64,000 bases of DNA. Origin: Trichuris trichiura. Its lineage: Eukaryota > Nematoda > Enoplea > Trichinellida > Trichuridae. Every line of letters begins with the position of its first letter. The first letter of the stretch is position 1. The stretch is taken from the NCBI GenBank assembly GCA_037903355.1, contig JBAJFE010000014.1, forward strand, positions 2,418,001 through 2,482,000, read 5' to 3'. The notes under the pieces are model-generated. The model was given only the letters and a program-made list of their open reading frames with translations, ran no database searches and had not been told where the DNA came from. The position numbers were made by a program, and so were the translations under genes. Shown one piece after another: positions 32,606 to 44,090 of this stretch.

Positions 32606-35600
32606 AAATCCATCAGTTTACAAAGTCGCCTTCAACTCACATCTTACCGTACACAAGAAAAAGAAAAATATACGCAATCCAGCGCAAGAACGAAAGCATA
32701 GTAACGCAGCGGAGAAACACAACTCGCCGACCAGCTATCGAAGTGGAGTAACGACGCGTCGCAATGCGTGACAGGCAGTGAAGGGGCGTCTGCGCTCAGG
32801 TCACCTGCGGCCGGACGAAAGCGAGGCAACAGACGGGCATTAACTTTTTCAGCCGCTCCGCACGGTCACGCTTAGCGGTCGTTGACTCGGTTTACAAAAA
32901 TGGGCAGCTTTGTAGTAACCCATGGAAGCACAGCCGTCCGGAGATGTTGCAGAAAGATCAAAAAGTAGTTCATTTCAATGAAATAGCATAATGCTATCAT
33001 CCCCTACCTGCCTGATGTAATTCAAGTACAAATTACAGATGCGTTACCATTCAGTACAAAGCTAAATTGCGGTCGTACACGAAGCTGTCAAAGAAATCTC
33101 ATGTAGGCCAGTTGTATTCAAAGACTCAGTTGCTTCCGACTGAGTAGTCCACAAAGAAAAGCGACTGCGAGAATTAAGGGAGAGGAAGCAAAAGTGAAAG
33201 CGTGAAATTTTACTTCCTGTTCATACTGGATTTCACGAAGGAACCGATGTGAGCAAAAGCAGAATAGCTTTGCTTTGTGAAGCACTAACAACATTAAGAT
33301 AAGTAGGAGCACGCAGTCCCCATGACAATGCACATTGGGGAACGTAAACTTTTAAAAGATGTATTTTGCATACGAACCTACCAGAACTAAAGAAATTACA
33401 CGCTAACAGACAAGAGATTGCTTTTTCCTTGCAAGAAGACAAGTTCAAGAAGACTACACAGACAGCAATGGTATGTAGCGAAAGCAGTAAGCAACGGGTC
33501 TGATTCTAAATAGCAAAGCTTGCCGCCTACAGATAGAGGCATAAAAAATCAGCTAATATAAATCATTATGGTTAGGACCTTCATTAGGGCAAGCAACGAA
33601 TCAGAACAGTACTAAATATGGCTTTTCTGCAAACGCAAACGGTTAGCAAGTTTCATTTGGAAAACAGCGCACCCGCTATCTTACTTTCATTAAATATGAG
33701 AGACAAATTGTGAAACTCTATGACCGTTTCTAAATCAGGAAAACGCTTAGCGACGATAAGAGATACTTTATCATCTATTTGCACGAACTACCTGCATTGG
33801 GCTCAGAACGTTGTTTCTTCGTGGATGGATACGGCTTTTTTTGAACTGGCCTGTTCATAAAGCTGACAGATAGCGTCTATAGTCAGAGAGAAAATCAATG
33901 CATGATGCATATTGAATTATAAACTCTCTTTACTGACTTGCCAGTCCCGTAGCCAACTGAACTTCTAGATTTCACAACGGCTAGTATTAATCAGGACTTT
34001 TTTAGTACAGACGCAAAGGTTTTGCCGTTGTCATATCTGTTATTTTCAGGAACAAATTCTCAACCGAACCTTCATAAACTTCTCCCATTGTCAGGTAGAT
34101 CAATCGTGTTAATATCATTACGCTCAAATGATTTCGTCTGCACACTTCGTATATTAATTACAGTTAACAGAAACCAACCAACGGAGAAAAGTTTTAAATA
34201 CTATACATCTAAACGATAAAGCAATGTGAAGGCTGATATATTTACTTTATACTTCGAACAGCCATATTTAGTGTTCCGACCTAAGTTGTTCAGTTACGAA
34301 TGTACGAAAGCATGAAAGTACAAAGGCAGATAACAGTGGTGATTTCTAATTTGAAGCAGCTCCTAGAATGAACTCGTTTTGCTATTAACTTTAAGGAATT
34401 CCGCGCGCACGCCGCTAAATTTGAACGATGGCCAAATTAGCCTCGGAACTTCAAACTGGAGGAAACCTGGAAATTTCGGCGACAACTTTCAGCGACAAAA
34501 GCGCGCTGCTGCTTTCGGTGGAAAATAATGCACTTCGCCACGCTTACTTTGTATAAAAGCTATAGCTGTCATTTCCCAAAACAAAGTCTTGACGACTTGC
34601 GTCTTGCACGAGAAAAAGTTGAAAGAGACAAAAAGCAATATCGGACTCCATACCTTTTCCCAACGCCAAGGCTGATAGATGACTAAAAAATAAACAGGAA
34701 ATTTCTATAACACAGCCTAATTAAATATGGAAGGTCTTGTTATGAGTGTATAGGTTTTCGCGCCAGATCAAACGCGATTTAACCTGTTTGAACATGAAAA
34801 ACACAATCAAAGTAAAAAAGGAAAAAATTAAAACAATTCATATCGCACTCACTGTAACAATATTTAACAAAAATCCTGTTGTTTCGGTCTTTCGCGTCCA
34901 TTCACGCCATTTGCTTCGAAATATAAGCCGGTAATTTCCAATGTGGGGTTTGTCCCCTCCTTGACGACGACAGAAGCCGAGAGGGTGTTAGGGAAAAATG
35001 CGTAGAGGCCGAGAGAGCGGGACGAAGGTTGCGGTTACAGATATCACATGGAACATAGCATTCCTTGATGCGGCTGCGTAAGATTTCAAAACTTTACTGT
35101 TCCTTAAGTAACGCGTTTAACATGTTCAGAAAACGAATAAAACGATCTCAGTGGAAATTTCGAGACTCGAATCGTCCCATCTTTAGCGTCTGCAAAACTG
35201 AACTGCTATTAGTATACGATTGATCGAGGAAGACGTAAGGGAAGAAGACAAACATATACCTCCAAAGGTAGCGATAGTCCAAAAACGCTTAAAAACCACT
35301 GTTGTAGGTTTATGACCGTTTGCGGAACGGCATTACAGATACTGTCAAGTGTACCTGATAATATTTAATGACGAACAAAGCTTTGCTTAAGCCTGAACTT
35401 TGTTTTTTGCAACTTTTACTGAAGTCATAAAATATTACTTTTCTTAAATAATGTTCATGTTTCCTATTTAACTTTTAGTAGCCACTGTAAATAAATATAA
35501 ATGCCCTTGAAAGTTTCTTTAACGGATGCGCCAGTTTACATTATACGCATCAATTTAACTTGTTTGGCGATTGCAAACTTTCCCTGATGAAGCTTTCGGG

Positions 35601-35749
35601 ATAAAGCTAGTTCAGTCTTCACCATCTACGTTGGCCAGAATAACTGACCTTGTCATAAGAACCATAACCTATAGTCAAGTAAAGTATACTGTTTCTGACG
35701 GCCTCAGCGTCTGTTGCTGTAACCGTTTTGGAATTGCGTTCATCGAGCT
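32606..35749. other. Gene-poor stretch before FKBP12
   Basis: Three kilobases with no convincing gene. A short open frame from ATG at about 34428 (MAKLASELQTGGNLE..., 42 codons) has plausible composition and a TATA-like gtataaaag just 3' of it, but no family match. Other frames are shadows or AT-driven. No strong repeats seen. Confidence 0.45.
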
Positions 35750-36076
35750 ATGGGCGTTCAAAGAGAAGTCATTAGCGAAGGCGATGGTCACACGTTTCCT
35801 CGAAAAGGACAATTAGTGGAAGTGCATTACACCGGTACGTTGGAGAATGGGAAAAAGTTTGATTCGTCGCGAGACCGCGGGAAGCCGTTCACGTTCACCA
35901 TTGGGCATGGTGAAGTTATCCGAGGATGGGATGACGGCGTCGCAATGATGTCCTTGGGCGAACGAGCCATACTAAAATGCTCGTCCGACTTTGCTTATGG
36001 GGCAAAAGGAATTCCAGGCGTCATCCCACCAAATGCGACGTTGGTTTTCGACGTAGAGCTTATAAAGATAAAATGA
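35750..36076 (+). CDS. FKBP1A: FKBP12 peptidyl-prolyl isomerase
   Basis: Cytosolic FK506/rapamycin-binding prolyl cis-trans isomerase. Intronless frame of 108 residues, exactly the FKBP12 length, starting [13 protein letters not shown] and ending [11 protein letters not shown]. Family residues are present in order: [16 protein letters not shown] (Tyr and Asp of the pocket), [18 protein letters not shown] (Val, Ile, Trp of the drug pocket), [18 protein letters not shown] (Tyr/Gly-Ile-Pro). Lack of introns contrasts with its neighbours; a retrocopy is possible but the frame is intact. The start is fixed by the conserved MGV N-terminus. Confidence 0.95.
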   Translation: MGVQREVISEGDGHTFPRKGQLVEVHYTGTLENGKKFDSSRDRGKPFTFTIGHGEVIRGWDDGVAMMSLGERAILKCSSDFAYGAKGIPGVIPPNATLVFDVELIKIK

Positions 36077-36559
36077 TGGACTAGACGCCTACTGTGCTTT
36101 GGCGTGGCATACACACAGCTTTGTCATATTAAATCTTGCTTGACTGTCCCCGAGTTTTTTGGCTGACGTTCGAAAGACGTGTTGCGCTCGTACTTACAAT
36201 TCCTCACGAAGCAGCTCTAGACACTTAGCATCTGTTTGGGTAGCTTTCCGTAATGCAAGGAAGCCTGAATCTATTTTGCTAAATTAAATTGAGCGGGTTG
36301 ACATGTCTACATACGTTCTTTATAAATTTCTCTAGTGACGGAAAAATAAATAGCCACGTTGTAATGAAATGTTTGTCGCGTTTCTGCTTGAAAATTCCAT
36401 TTCGCCCATAGGTAGTTTATTCAGAATAGCAGTTGCTTCCTGCTGTGCTCCTGTTAACTCGGAAATGAAACGTTCTCCACTATGACAAGTTTGGGCAGTC
36501 CTGCTCGTTCGTCATAATTAATAGAGGTCAAATGATGTTTTCGACAAGTTTTCATTTGT

Positions 36560-36723
36560 GGTCTTCCATAGCTTTTCCCGTTTCTTTGTTACGTAGTTTG
36601 TATCTGTTAGTACATTGAGCAACTGCTCTACCAGCGGGTGGACAAACGATTTTTTGGGCAAAATACGGTGCACGACTAACTTCTGGTCGTAGTTTCGGAA
36701 CGCTGTAGTTCCGTCGTCAGCGA
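36560..36723 (-). repeat. Dispersed repeat copy with hammerhead-like motif
   Basis: Contains 'caactgctctaccagcgggtgga', a diverged version of the family signature. At 36687-36723 minus it has TCG, CTGACGA, C, GGAAC / GTTCC, GAAA, C, TA, CGA. Both helices pair; the spacer between GAAA and U is one base shorter than in other copies. Lies between FKBP12 and PPIL1. Confidence 0.55.
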
Positions 36724-37222
36724 AAAAGGGAAGTTTTCGGCAGCTTGGTAAGACCCAACAGCCAAAAGAATTGAAACGATTTTCAGTGGATTTAGAGCAT
36801 TAAGCAGACGAAAAAACCATGCGTCTGAACGCTGTAGTTGAAGCATATCTCTATTCCGTGGAATAACAGGTCGCAGCAAATTTTGAAAATGTGTTTCGGG
36901 ACGAAACGACGAAACAATCATCGAAATATTTGTCGAAGCCATCCTGGCCGAACTGACTTTGCTTATATGAAGTATTAATGATTCAAACTCTAACAAGATG
37001 AAGCTTCTTCACGGCACGTTTTCGTTCGTTTGTGTATTCTGCTTTTGTAATTAAACCAAAAACGATTGTTCCAAAACGGGTGGATTCGGGTTTATTACGA
37101 AAAATTACAGAACAGCAGTCTCTCGAAGCCTTCAGAACTAGTATGAACCTGCATACTATTGTTTCTTTCTGTATCATTTCATTTTGCACCGTTCGAAAAT
37201 CCTCTTTTTGGCGGAAATTGTT

Positions 37223-38290
37223 ATGGCCCTACCTGCTGGGTTCAAGCCTGACTGGCGCCCTCCCTATGTCATCATGGAAACAACGTAAGGCTGCATATTT
37301 AAGTTGATACGTTCTCTTGTTTATGTAGCCCTTGAAAGTTAGAATTCTTGTTGTTTATTTCGTTCTTTATTATTTCAAGCAGTTTGCAATACCCATGCTG
37401 CCATGTTCGTTGTGTACCCATTTAATTTACATATTTTTTGAAAATTCTGCTTTGAATTTACTGTAATGGGACAGAATCTACTGATCAGATATAGAAGCAA
37501 GTGCTCTTACCGGTGGTACCATACTCTGCCGCTTCATCTTACCTCTACCTATCGTCAACGAGCAGTATTCCTCAGTAGTGAACGTTATAAGTTCTGCATA
37601 ATGAGAGGCTCCTTTATCTCCGCTTTTTAATCTGTTCAGTGAAAAACTAGATGTAGATATGGAATCCGTTTTATGGTTTTAAGCTCAGTGTACGTAAAAG
37701 TTGAAGTACTGATTGGAGTTCAAAATGTTTGTGTTAAAGTATCCTTACTTCCGGTTGAATATATTTTATAGTTATCTTTCAGCATGGGCACAATGATGGT
37801 TGAACTTTATTGGCACCATGCGCCGAAAGCATGTCGCAACTTTGCCGAACTTTCTCATCGTGGCTATTACAATGGCACATTGTTCCATCGTATCATTCCT
37901 GATTTTATTGTGCAAGGTGGCGATCCAACTGGAACAGGTCGAGGCGGCTCGTCCATTTACGGCACCGTTTTTGAGGATGAAATTGCAGAAGATCTTCGGC
38001 ATACAGGTTAAACTTTGCGTCTAATATCTATGTGTTAGCATTTTGCACCAAGTTGACATTTAGGAGCCGGCATTTTATCCATGGCTAACGCCGGCCCAAA
38101 TACGAATGGCAGCCAGTTCTTCTTCACTTTAGCTCCTTGTCAATGGCTGGACGGAAGGCATACTATTTTTGGTCGCCTTTGCTTGGGAATCAAAGTTCTA
38201 CAAAGGATCGGAATGGTCGAAACAGACAGCAGTGATTGCCCTCTGGAGCGTATATCCATTTTGAAGTCTTTTGCTAAATGGCAGAAATGA
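37223..38290 (+). CDS. PPIL1: Cyclophilin-type isomerase PPIL1
   Basis: Spliceosome-associated peptidyl-prolyl cis-trans isomerase. Three exons in phase: 37223-37284, 37783-38006, 38064-38290 (TGA); 170 residues. The N-terminus [20 protein letters not shown] aligns with the short PPIL1 leader. The cyclophilin core shows [47 protein letters not shown] (catalytic Arg, Gln), [19 protein letters not shown] and [11 protein letters not shown] (Trp and His of the cyclosporin pocket). Close to family length and probably active. Introns are 498 and 57 nt. Confidence 0.95.
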
Positions 38291-39560
38291 GTCTAATAAT
38301 ATGCAACCGTCTTGTTAAAACCCACAACTGCATTAAAGCTGCGTATATTGTCGTAGAAAGGTGGGACTTTTGTTATCAAGTTACAGTGACATCTCTTCCG
38401 CCTGCTTCGTATTAAAATTCACATTTTCTGTCAGTATCATTCTTATTTGCAGAATTATGAAAAGAAGCAATTTAAGCAACTTACGGATCTTGAATCGTTT
38501 CGTTGTAACAAAGGAGAGTTTTTTGTTCTGCTCCTGTTGGCCAGTTGGCGGCCTGGCCTGGTCTGGTCATTTCTGACCAACCTTTCTCATACTCTCCTTC
38601 CAGAAGCTTACTTGCTGATAACACATTATTAGTCAGTGTAGATGTTAGGCACAAAGTCCTTTCATTATGTGTTTATTTTTTCTGTGACTTCACTGGTCTC
38701 TGGTCGTGTAATCATCGGTTAAGTTTTAATCTTATTTGCGGATCAACGACAACTGTGAATTTGCAGAGATGCTGTAAATGTGAAACACTAATGAGCGTTT
38801 ACTATTATTGCTTGAAAAGGGGATGTCTTGTAATTGGCGTGTAGGTTTTCATCAGATTTCCTATGCTATGGTAGAAAAGGAAAAGATGGCGCTTCTGGGT
38901 CGTTTCGTACCCGTCAGCATGAGAAGAGGAAGGGAAGGAAATGCTAGGAGTGGTACCCACGAGCTTTAGTTTTAACGTTGGTTAAGTTTTGAAGTTGACT
39001 CCATTGTTTAACGTGTCTTATTTGCCGCTATTATGTCTTCTATTTTGTTACTGTTATCTTATTGTTCTGTTCAGGATTTTCTTCCGTCCATCCGAAAGAG
39101 AAAAGTGCAGATGGACCAAAGAAAATTCCGAACAGAAGAATAAGGATCAAAGTTAAAAGTCTCAAACGATTCGTCGTCAGCATCTGCATGCAATACTATT
39201 GCACCGTACGCAATTGAATTAGTGCGCGATATTTCCGCATCACTATGCCAAACGTGGCAAGATTTGAACAGCATATACTCTATTAATGAAAAGGTCAGAT
39301 GTGAAAGTAAGTAGGATTACGAAAGTGGAAAGCATGTAACATTAACTTTCCAAGCTTAACTAACTCTAAGTGCAAAGAATGAATATTACAGAAGCGCTTT
39401 TATGAGGTCTTTAATTGTTATAGATGCAGATTGAACAGGATGTAAAAAGTATGAGAGAAAGAGAAAGGACGACAAATCAAACGCGATAGGAAACGGATGT
39501 TCGACTCCGCCTTAATAGTGTATGCGTTCTTGTGTTGGTGGGAAAAGGATAGATAATAAT
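38291..39560. other. Convergent intergenic region PPIL1 / tyrosine kinase
   Basis: Holds the two 3' UTRs by position. Several short frames (38361-38576, 38545-38844, 39071-39274 minus) show no family signal. No repeat recognised. Confidence 0.4.
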
Positions 39561-41715
39561 TCAGCAATCCGCTTTCATTTTTTCCAGTGAAGCTTGCAAT
39601 GCTTCTGCCACGTATGCCATACTCGGTCTAAGATCCATATTAAAATGGAACATTTGGTTCATCACTGTCGCCGCATCCGGCGGCATTTCCAGTGGTGTAT
39701 GCAAACGGTTTCCCTCTTTTAGGTATTGAAGCAAAGAAGGTCCATCTAATGGATCTAGTTCGAAGTAAGGTAGGCTAGCATCGGTGAAAAACTCCCACAG
39801 AAGCACCCCAAAACTCCATACATCCGATTTTTGCGTCCATAGCCGTTCATGGAGAACTTCTGGGGCACTCCATCGCACTGGGATATGTTGAGCTTTAGCT
39901 AAGCGATACACTTTCGTTCTGTCTCTGCTTAGGCCAAAATCACAAACCTTAACTGCCTGCGGTTGGTTTTCGACAATGTCTACGAGACAGTTGCGCGCTG
40001 CCAAGTCTCTATGAAGGATTTCTAAATACAAGTCTTTAGCGCGAAAATTTTAAACAAGCGGATAACTTTAACATTGATTCATAAAATCATTCTTCACTGC
40101 ATTAGTGCATATAATTACCGTTCTTATGGATGTGTGCTATTCCTTGAGCTGCTGACACTGCCAGTCTCAACTTCACGTAAGGGGTTAGTTTTGTTGTACG
40201 CAGATATTTATCCATGCTTCCGCCTGGAAAATTTTTCTAATGATTTCAAAGGGGTAGTCGTATATGATATGTAGACTACCGCTAACGTACTCCAGTAGAA
40301 CCATTGTAGCATCTGAGGAGATTGTTACGCCGTAACAATAAACAACGCCTGGATTTTTTAATTTCCGCATTATGCGAGCTTCGCGCAGCAGCTCCTCTCT
40401 GCCATTTTCATCTTCTGGATTTTGAAGAGTCTTGACCGCAAGTTCCATTTTCTTTCCTTGAATTGCAATCGTTCCTCTGTAGACTGCCCCAAAATTACCC
40501 TAAACACCTGTGCTTGTAATGACGTCGAACCAGGAGGCATTTAGGATAAGAAAAAATATCTTAAACCTCTCCTAAAGGATCTTTTTCTAAATTTACTTCA
40601 GCATCTTCGAACTCCCAATGCTGTCTGCCCACGGACTTGATTAGAAATAGTTCACATTCGTCGATAAATGATATTGGAATTCGCTGCTTCCAATGAAAGA
40701 AAAGCAGCTCGTGAACAGTGGGAAAGGCGAATTCATTGAAGAAGAAATTCTATAAAAAGCATAATGTAAAAAAGAATATATATATATGTATATACATTTT
40801 CATACTGTGAGTTTTGTAGATGCTCAACTGCTGCTCTTAAGTGTCCTTATGTAAATTGTTTAATACAAATAGCCAATAACTAATTTAGCCACATAGCTAT
40901 GTCTTTATGCTTTTCATAAAAACAAGCTCAATGACTTGCATTTTGTTCTACTTGTCCGCATCTACCGATGTTCACCTTAACTTTGCTTTCTCCGTGCGAA
41001 GTAAACAGATGGTAGGAAAAATGCATCGGTTGATCAGCATCACGAACATAGGTGAGCAAAGTGCAACAATGGGTAGCATAAAAGCGTTGGTGAAACTTTA
41101 CTCTTCTAAGCAGAATAAACTTTTTATTTGGTTTAGAATATCTCGTATGCGACTATATTAATTTCAAACATTTTCTTCGTATACGTAGAAAACATATAGA
41201 CATATACAAAAAAAACGTAAGCTTAGCATGTCTTTTTCAGAACTTTGTTTTATTTTCGAAACTGAGAAAGCCAGGAAAACATTAACATAAATTTTAGTAG
41301 CAATCGCCTAACCTTAGGGAAGGGTGGGACTGCATTACTGACAGTCACTTTGGCAGTAAAGTTTTACATAAGTCGAGAATAGACTGTGTAGAAAACTTAC
41401 GCCGCAGTCGTCAACTGGTATTTGATAATGAGAGACGCTTTTCGTTGTTCGGATGGAGAGAACAATGGCAAACGTGTTTTTCGTCCTTTTGGAAGCTCTA
41501 ATGAGGAAATATCCCACAGGTGCACCAAGCAGTATGTCGTTAGCGTCTAGGCGCGAAAGCCTTGCGTGGTAGTAATTGTACAGCTCCAACGGAAGTTTTT
41601 CCAATTGTTCTTTCTGAACATTATTCAAATAAGTGCTTACATTGACTTCACCATAAAATGGTTGTTTAAGATTAAGACTGCTTTCCATTGCCACTTCGAC
41701 CAAGAAACAAAGCAT
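39561..41715 (-). CDS. Non-receptor tyrosine kinase, SH2 plus kinase (Fer/Fps-like)
   Basis: Cytosolic tyrosine kinase. Five exons in phase: 41715-41401, 40749-40567, 40499-40280, 40223-40119, 40021-39561 (TGA); up to 427 residues, or 418 if translation starts at the second Met (MESSLNLKQPFYG). The SH2 domain covers about residues 45-140 (YYHARLSRLDA, GYFLIRAS with the FLIR phosphotyrosine arginine, HWKQRIPIS). The kinase follows: Gly loop GEGNFGAVYRG, LAVKTL lysine, ILHRDLAARN catalytic loop, CDFGLSRD, WSAPEV, DVWSFGVLLWE. All catalytic residues are intact. No F-BAR, SH3 or membrane anchor is visible, as in the short SH2-kinases expanded in nematodes. The intron at 40750-41400 is 651 bp; the others are 67, 56 and 97 nt. 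Confidence 0.92.
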
Positions 41716-42416
41716 TTCATTTCCACAGTCAAATCAGTCAATCTTATTTTGTCGAAAGTTAAATGGAAAAAAGATTACGCTAGCGAAGTCAGTTTCAGTG
41801 TTGACAATTCTCAGCGTCCAAATCACTGTTACACATTTTGTATTTGCTGCATTTTGCATGCAATAATGCACAACTTTTCTTATCTGACCATGACTACGCA
41901 GTCCAAATGGCTAGACGCCGCGACCACATGAATTTCATTGCGATAGCTAGACAACGCTAATTGTTTTACTTTTTGTATACGCCCCTGTTGGTAAGTAAAA
42001 AAGTGTGCATAAACAAAGAACACATGACCAGTTATCAGCACGTAAGGCCCTTCTTTACATGTGTTCATAACTATGAGTCTTTCGAAATAAACTATGCTCC
42101 TACTGGCGTTTAGACATGTTACTTCGCTAGCGATGAAACATGTTCCTTTTAAAAGGGCCTTACAGAAAAGTACTTTAGAAGGCTACTTGGTTCACTTTAT
42201 TGACAGCTAGCAACCACTGAAAGAGCATTCATTCCTTATTTATTATGCATTGTAAAAAGATGTAATAAACCTGTTAAAAATGTTATTGAAATTCATGCTT
42301 GCGTTACTACTACCTGAGCAAATTTATCACACGTTTAGTACTGTACTTAATGAGTAAAGGTATTAGTTATGTTGTCTATTTCTCGCGCGCAATAAAACTA
42401 TTTCAAAAAAAATAAA

Positions 42417-42860
42417 GCTATAGAAATAAAATTTAAGTGGTTCTTACAGTGTGCCCAGGAGCTCCTTGTTCCACTTGTTTCCCAGGATCCAGACTTCGAC
42501 ATTTCCTTAATTTTAGAGAAGGCATTCGGTTAAATGAGAGAACCTGCATTCATTCCTTGTTGACTACTTACTCTTCAATTTGAGGTTTGACAGCATTCCT
42601 CAAAATGTCGATTGACAGTTGTCCAACTCTACCTTCACCTTTGGCTTTGCTAGGAAAATTTTCCTTAAAGGCTAAGCGTATTGCATTCAAACGACTTTTC
42701 TTTATTTCTTGGCGCATGATCAGCCGATCATATCTCTGAGTTTGCTCCCTCGCAGGTGTAGGTTGCCGGATATTACAGTCAGCTGTGACTAATGAACTAC
42801 GTTTCATATCCATTCGTACTGTCCGTTGATACCACCAGGAATTCCACTGCCAAACGGATA
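42417..42860 (-). CDS. Unrecognised small basic protein
   Basis: Exons in phase: 42860-42572 (after GCTGTCTAG; strong donor GTAAGT), 42505-42448, and a possible last exon from 42417 coding four residues and TGA. First internal Met at 42813. Very basic, helix-prone text: DRLIMRQEIKKSRLNAIRLAF and SKAKGEGRVGQLSIDILR. The N-terminal WQWNSWWYQRTVRMDM is Trp-rich. Composition recalls mitochondrial-ribosome or assembly proteins, but I recognise no family. Starts about 1 kb upstream of the kinase gene on the same strand. Confidence 0.5.
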
Positions 42861-42929
42861 CTAGACAGCAATCGCTGGCTGGAATTGATTGATTGTTTTA
42901 AACTTAAAGTACTGCTTCAGCTATTACTG

Positions 42930-43851
42930 TAAGTGTAGTTTTTCACGCTAACATGTCTTACGGCTCATACTGAATTTAAAGTAAAAAATAAAAATGATAT
43001 AATAACTTGAAAACTGGATGCTTCTTAACGGGCCTGAAGATGGGGTGAACCATCTTCGTTGAAGATGGGACAGACTTGGTTCCGAAAGCTCTGAACTTGT
43101 AATGTTGTTCTGAATTTGCCCTAATAACCGCTCGTCCATCCGTTGGCAGGGCGTTTGCTTGGGTTTTTCAGAAATCAAGAACAAGCATGACAAAACCGAA
43201 CGAAAAGTCGATCATGAATATAGTAACTTTAATCATTCAGTCGCGAGTGTCCAGTACTCGGATGCCAAGCAGATTTCACGGAAACTTGTCACTGCATACA
43301 ACAGCGAACGTCTTCGTCATAGACTTTTTCCAATCCCCTTGGAAAACATCTTCCTACTCACAAATTACGTTTTCATCATGATGCTTCTCCCAAAAATTGT
43401 CAGCAAAAGCATTATTAAGGATTACGATGTCTGCCAAAGCGATTCAAAATAGTTGTTACGGTTAGAGGACCGTGAGAAACTTGGATATCATTATCACCCC
43501 AGGTTTCCGCGCGGCAACCGCCGTTGTAGCACCTGGCAGATCACAGGGCGCCGATTCCTAATAAAACATTCACACGAGGTCACCTCTGACAGATCTACGA
43601 GATCACTGAGATTTGATTGATCGGTCTGTCAGTAATCCCTCTTGAACTCGTTTCACCTCAATTGTACTACCAGTATATAAGCGATGAATGTTATGCTAAT
43701 AAACCCTTTTGCTTACTGTACCTCAAAAACACGCCGAGTATGGTTACTAACACTTCATCCGCAACAATAGTGTTGCCTAGTTGCAATTGTAAAGGACCTA
43801 CTTGCTGATCAACATTGTGTACTATTCCCGCGGCGTGTTTTTTCTGTTTAA
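42930..43851 (+). repeat. Dispersed repeat (copy A of a pair with 59395-60177)
   Basis: Closely resembles 59395-60177 in the same orientation, from 'cacgctaacatgtcttacgg' to 'cattcccgcgg'. Contains the family signature 'tccatccgttgg' and, at 43056-43094 (+), the hammerhead-like series TCG, TTGAAGA, T, GGGAC / GTTCC (one G-U), GAAA, GC, TC, TGA. It is interrupted by a solo LTR at 43454-43766. The 97-codon open frame 43159-43452 is repeat sequence and is not a host gene. Confidence 0.7.
43454..43766. mobile_element. Solo LTR (313 bp) nested in the dispersed repeat
   Basis: Begins TGTTACGG and ends CCGCAACA (5'-TG...CA-3' with matching short inverted ends). It is flanked by the 5-bp direct repeat ATAGT (43449-43453, 43767-43771). 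The sister repeat near 60.1 kb has the uninterrupted site. Internal TATATAA (near 43674) and AATAAA (near 43700) fit U3-R signals on the plus strand. Its ends resemble, but its body does not match, the LTRs of the gypsy element at 53292, so it belongs to another family. Confidence 0.8.
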
Positions 43852-43903
43852 TGCACGCATTCAGTCATTTTGTACAGCACCTATTTTGCGGGCTGCAGAT
43901 GTA

Positions 43904-44090
43904 CAGTAGAACCTCCATAAGTTGACCACCCGAGGGACCGGGAAAAACTGGTCAACATAGGGGGTAGTCAACATAGGAGGCTGTAGGTATATTATATTTA
44001 TTAACGTGCGGACTAACCAGGTGGTCAAAACTGGGTCAACTTAGGGAGGTGGTCGACATAGAGAGGTGGTCAACTTCAGAGGTTCTACTG
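43904..44090. mobile_element. 187-bp MITE, pogo/Tigger-like termini
   Basis: Terminal inverted repeats CAGTAGAACCTC ... GAGGTTCTACTG with TA on both sides (43902-43903, 44091-44092). The interior repeats 'gtcaac' / 'gtggtcaac' phrases and has no coding capacity. Termini of the CAGTnGAACCTC type are common for Tigger-derived MITEs. They differ from the ends of the full element at 8732-11475. Confidence 0.8.

Noticed and set aside
43159..43452. 97-codon plus-strand frame that could be a small protein
   Set aside because: The same DNA recurs at 59.8-60.1 kb as part of a dispersed repeat, with the frame not preserved.
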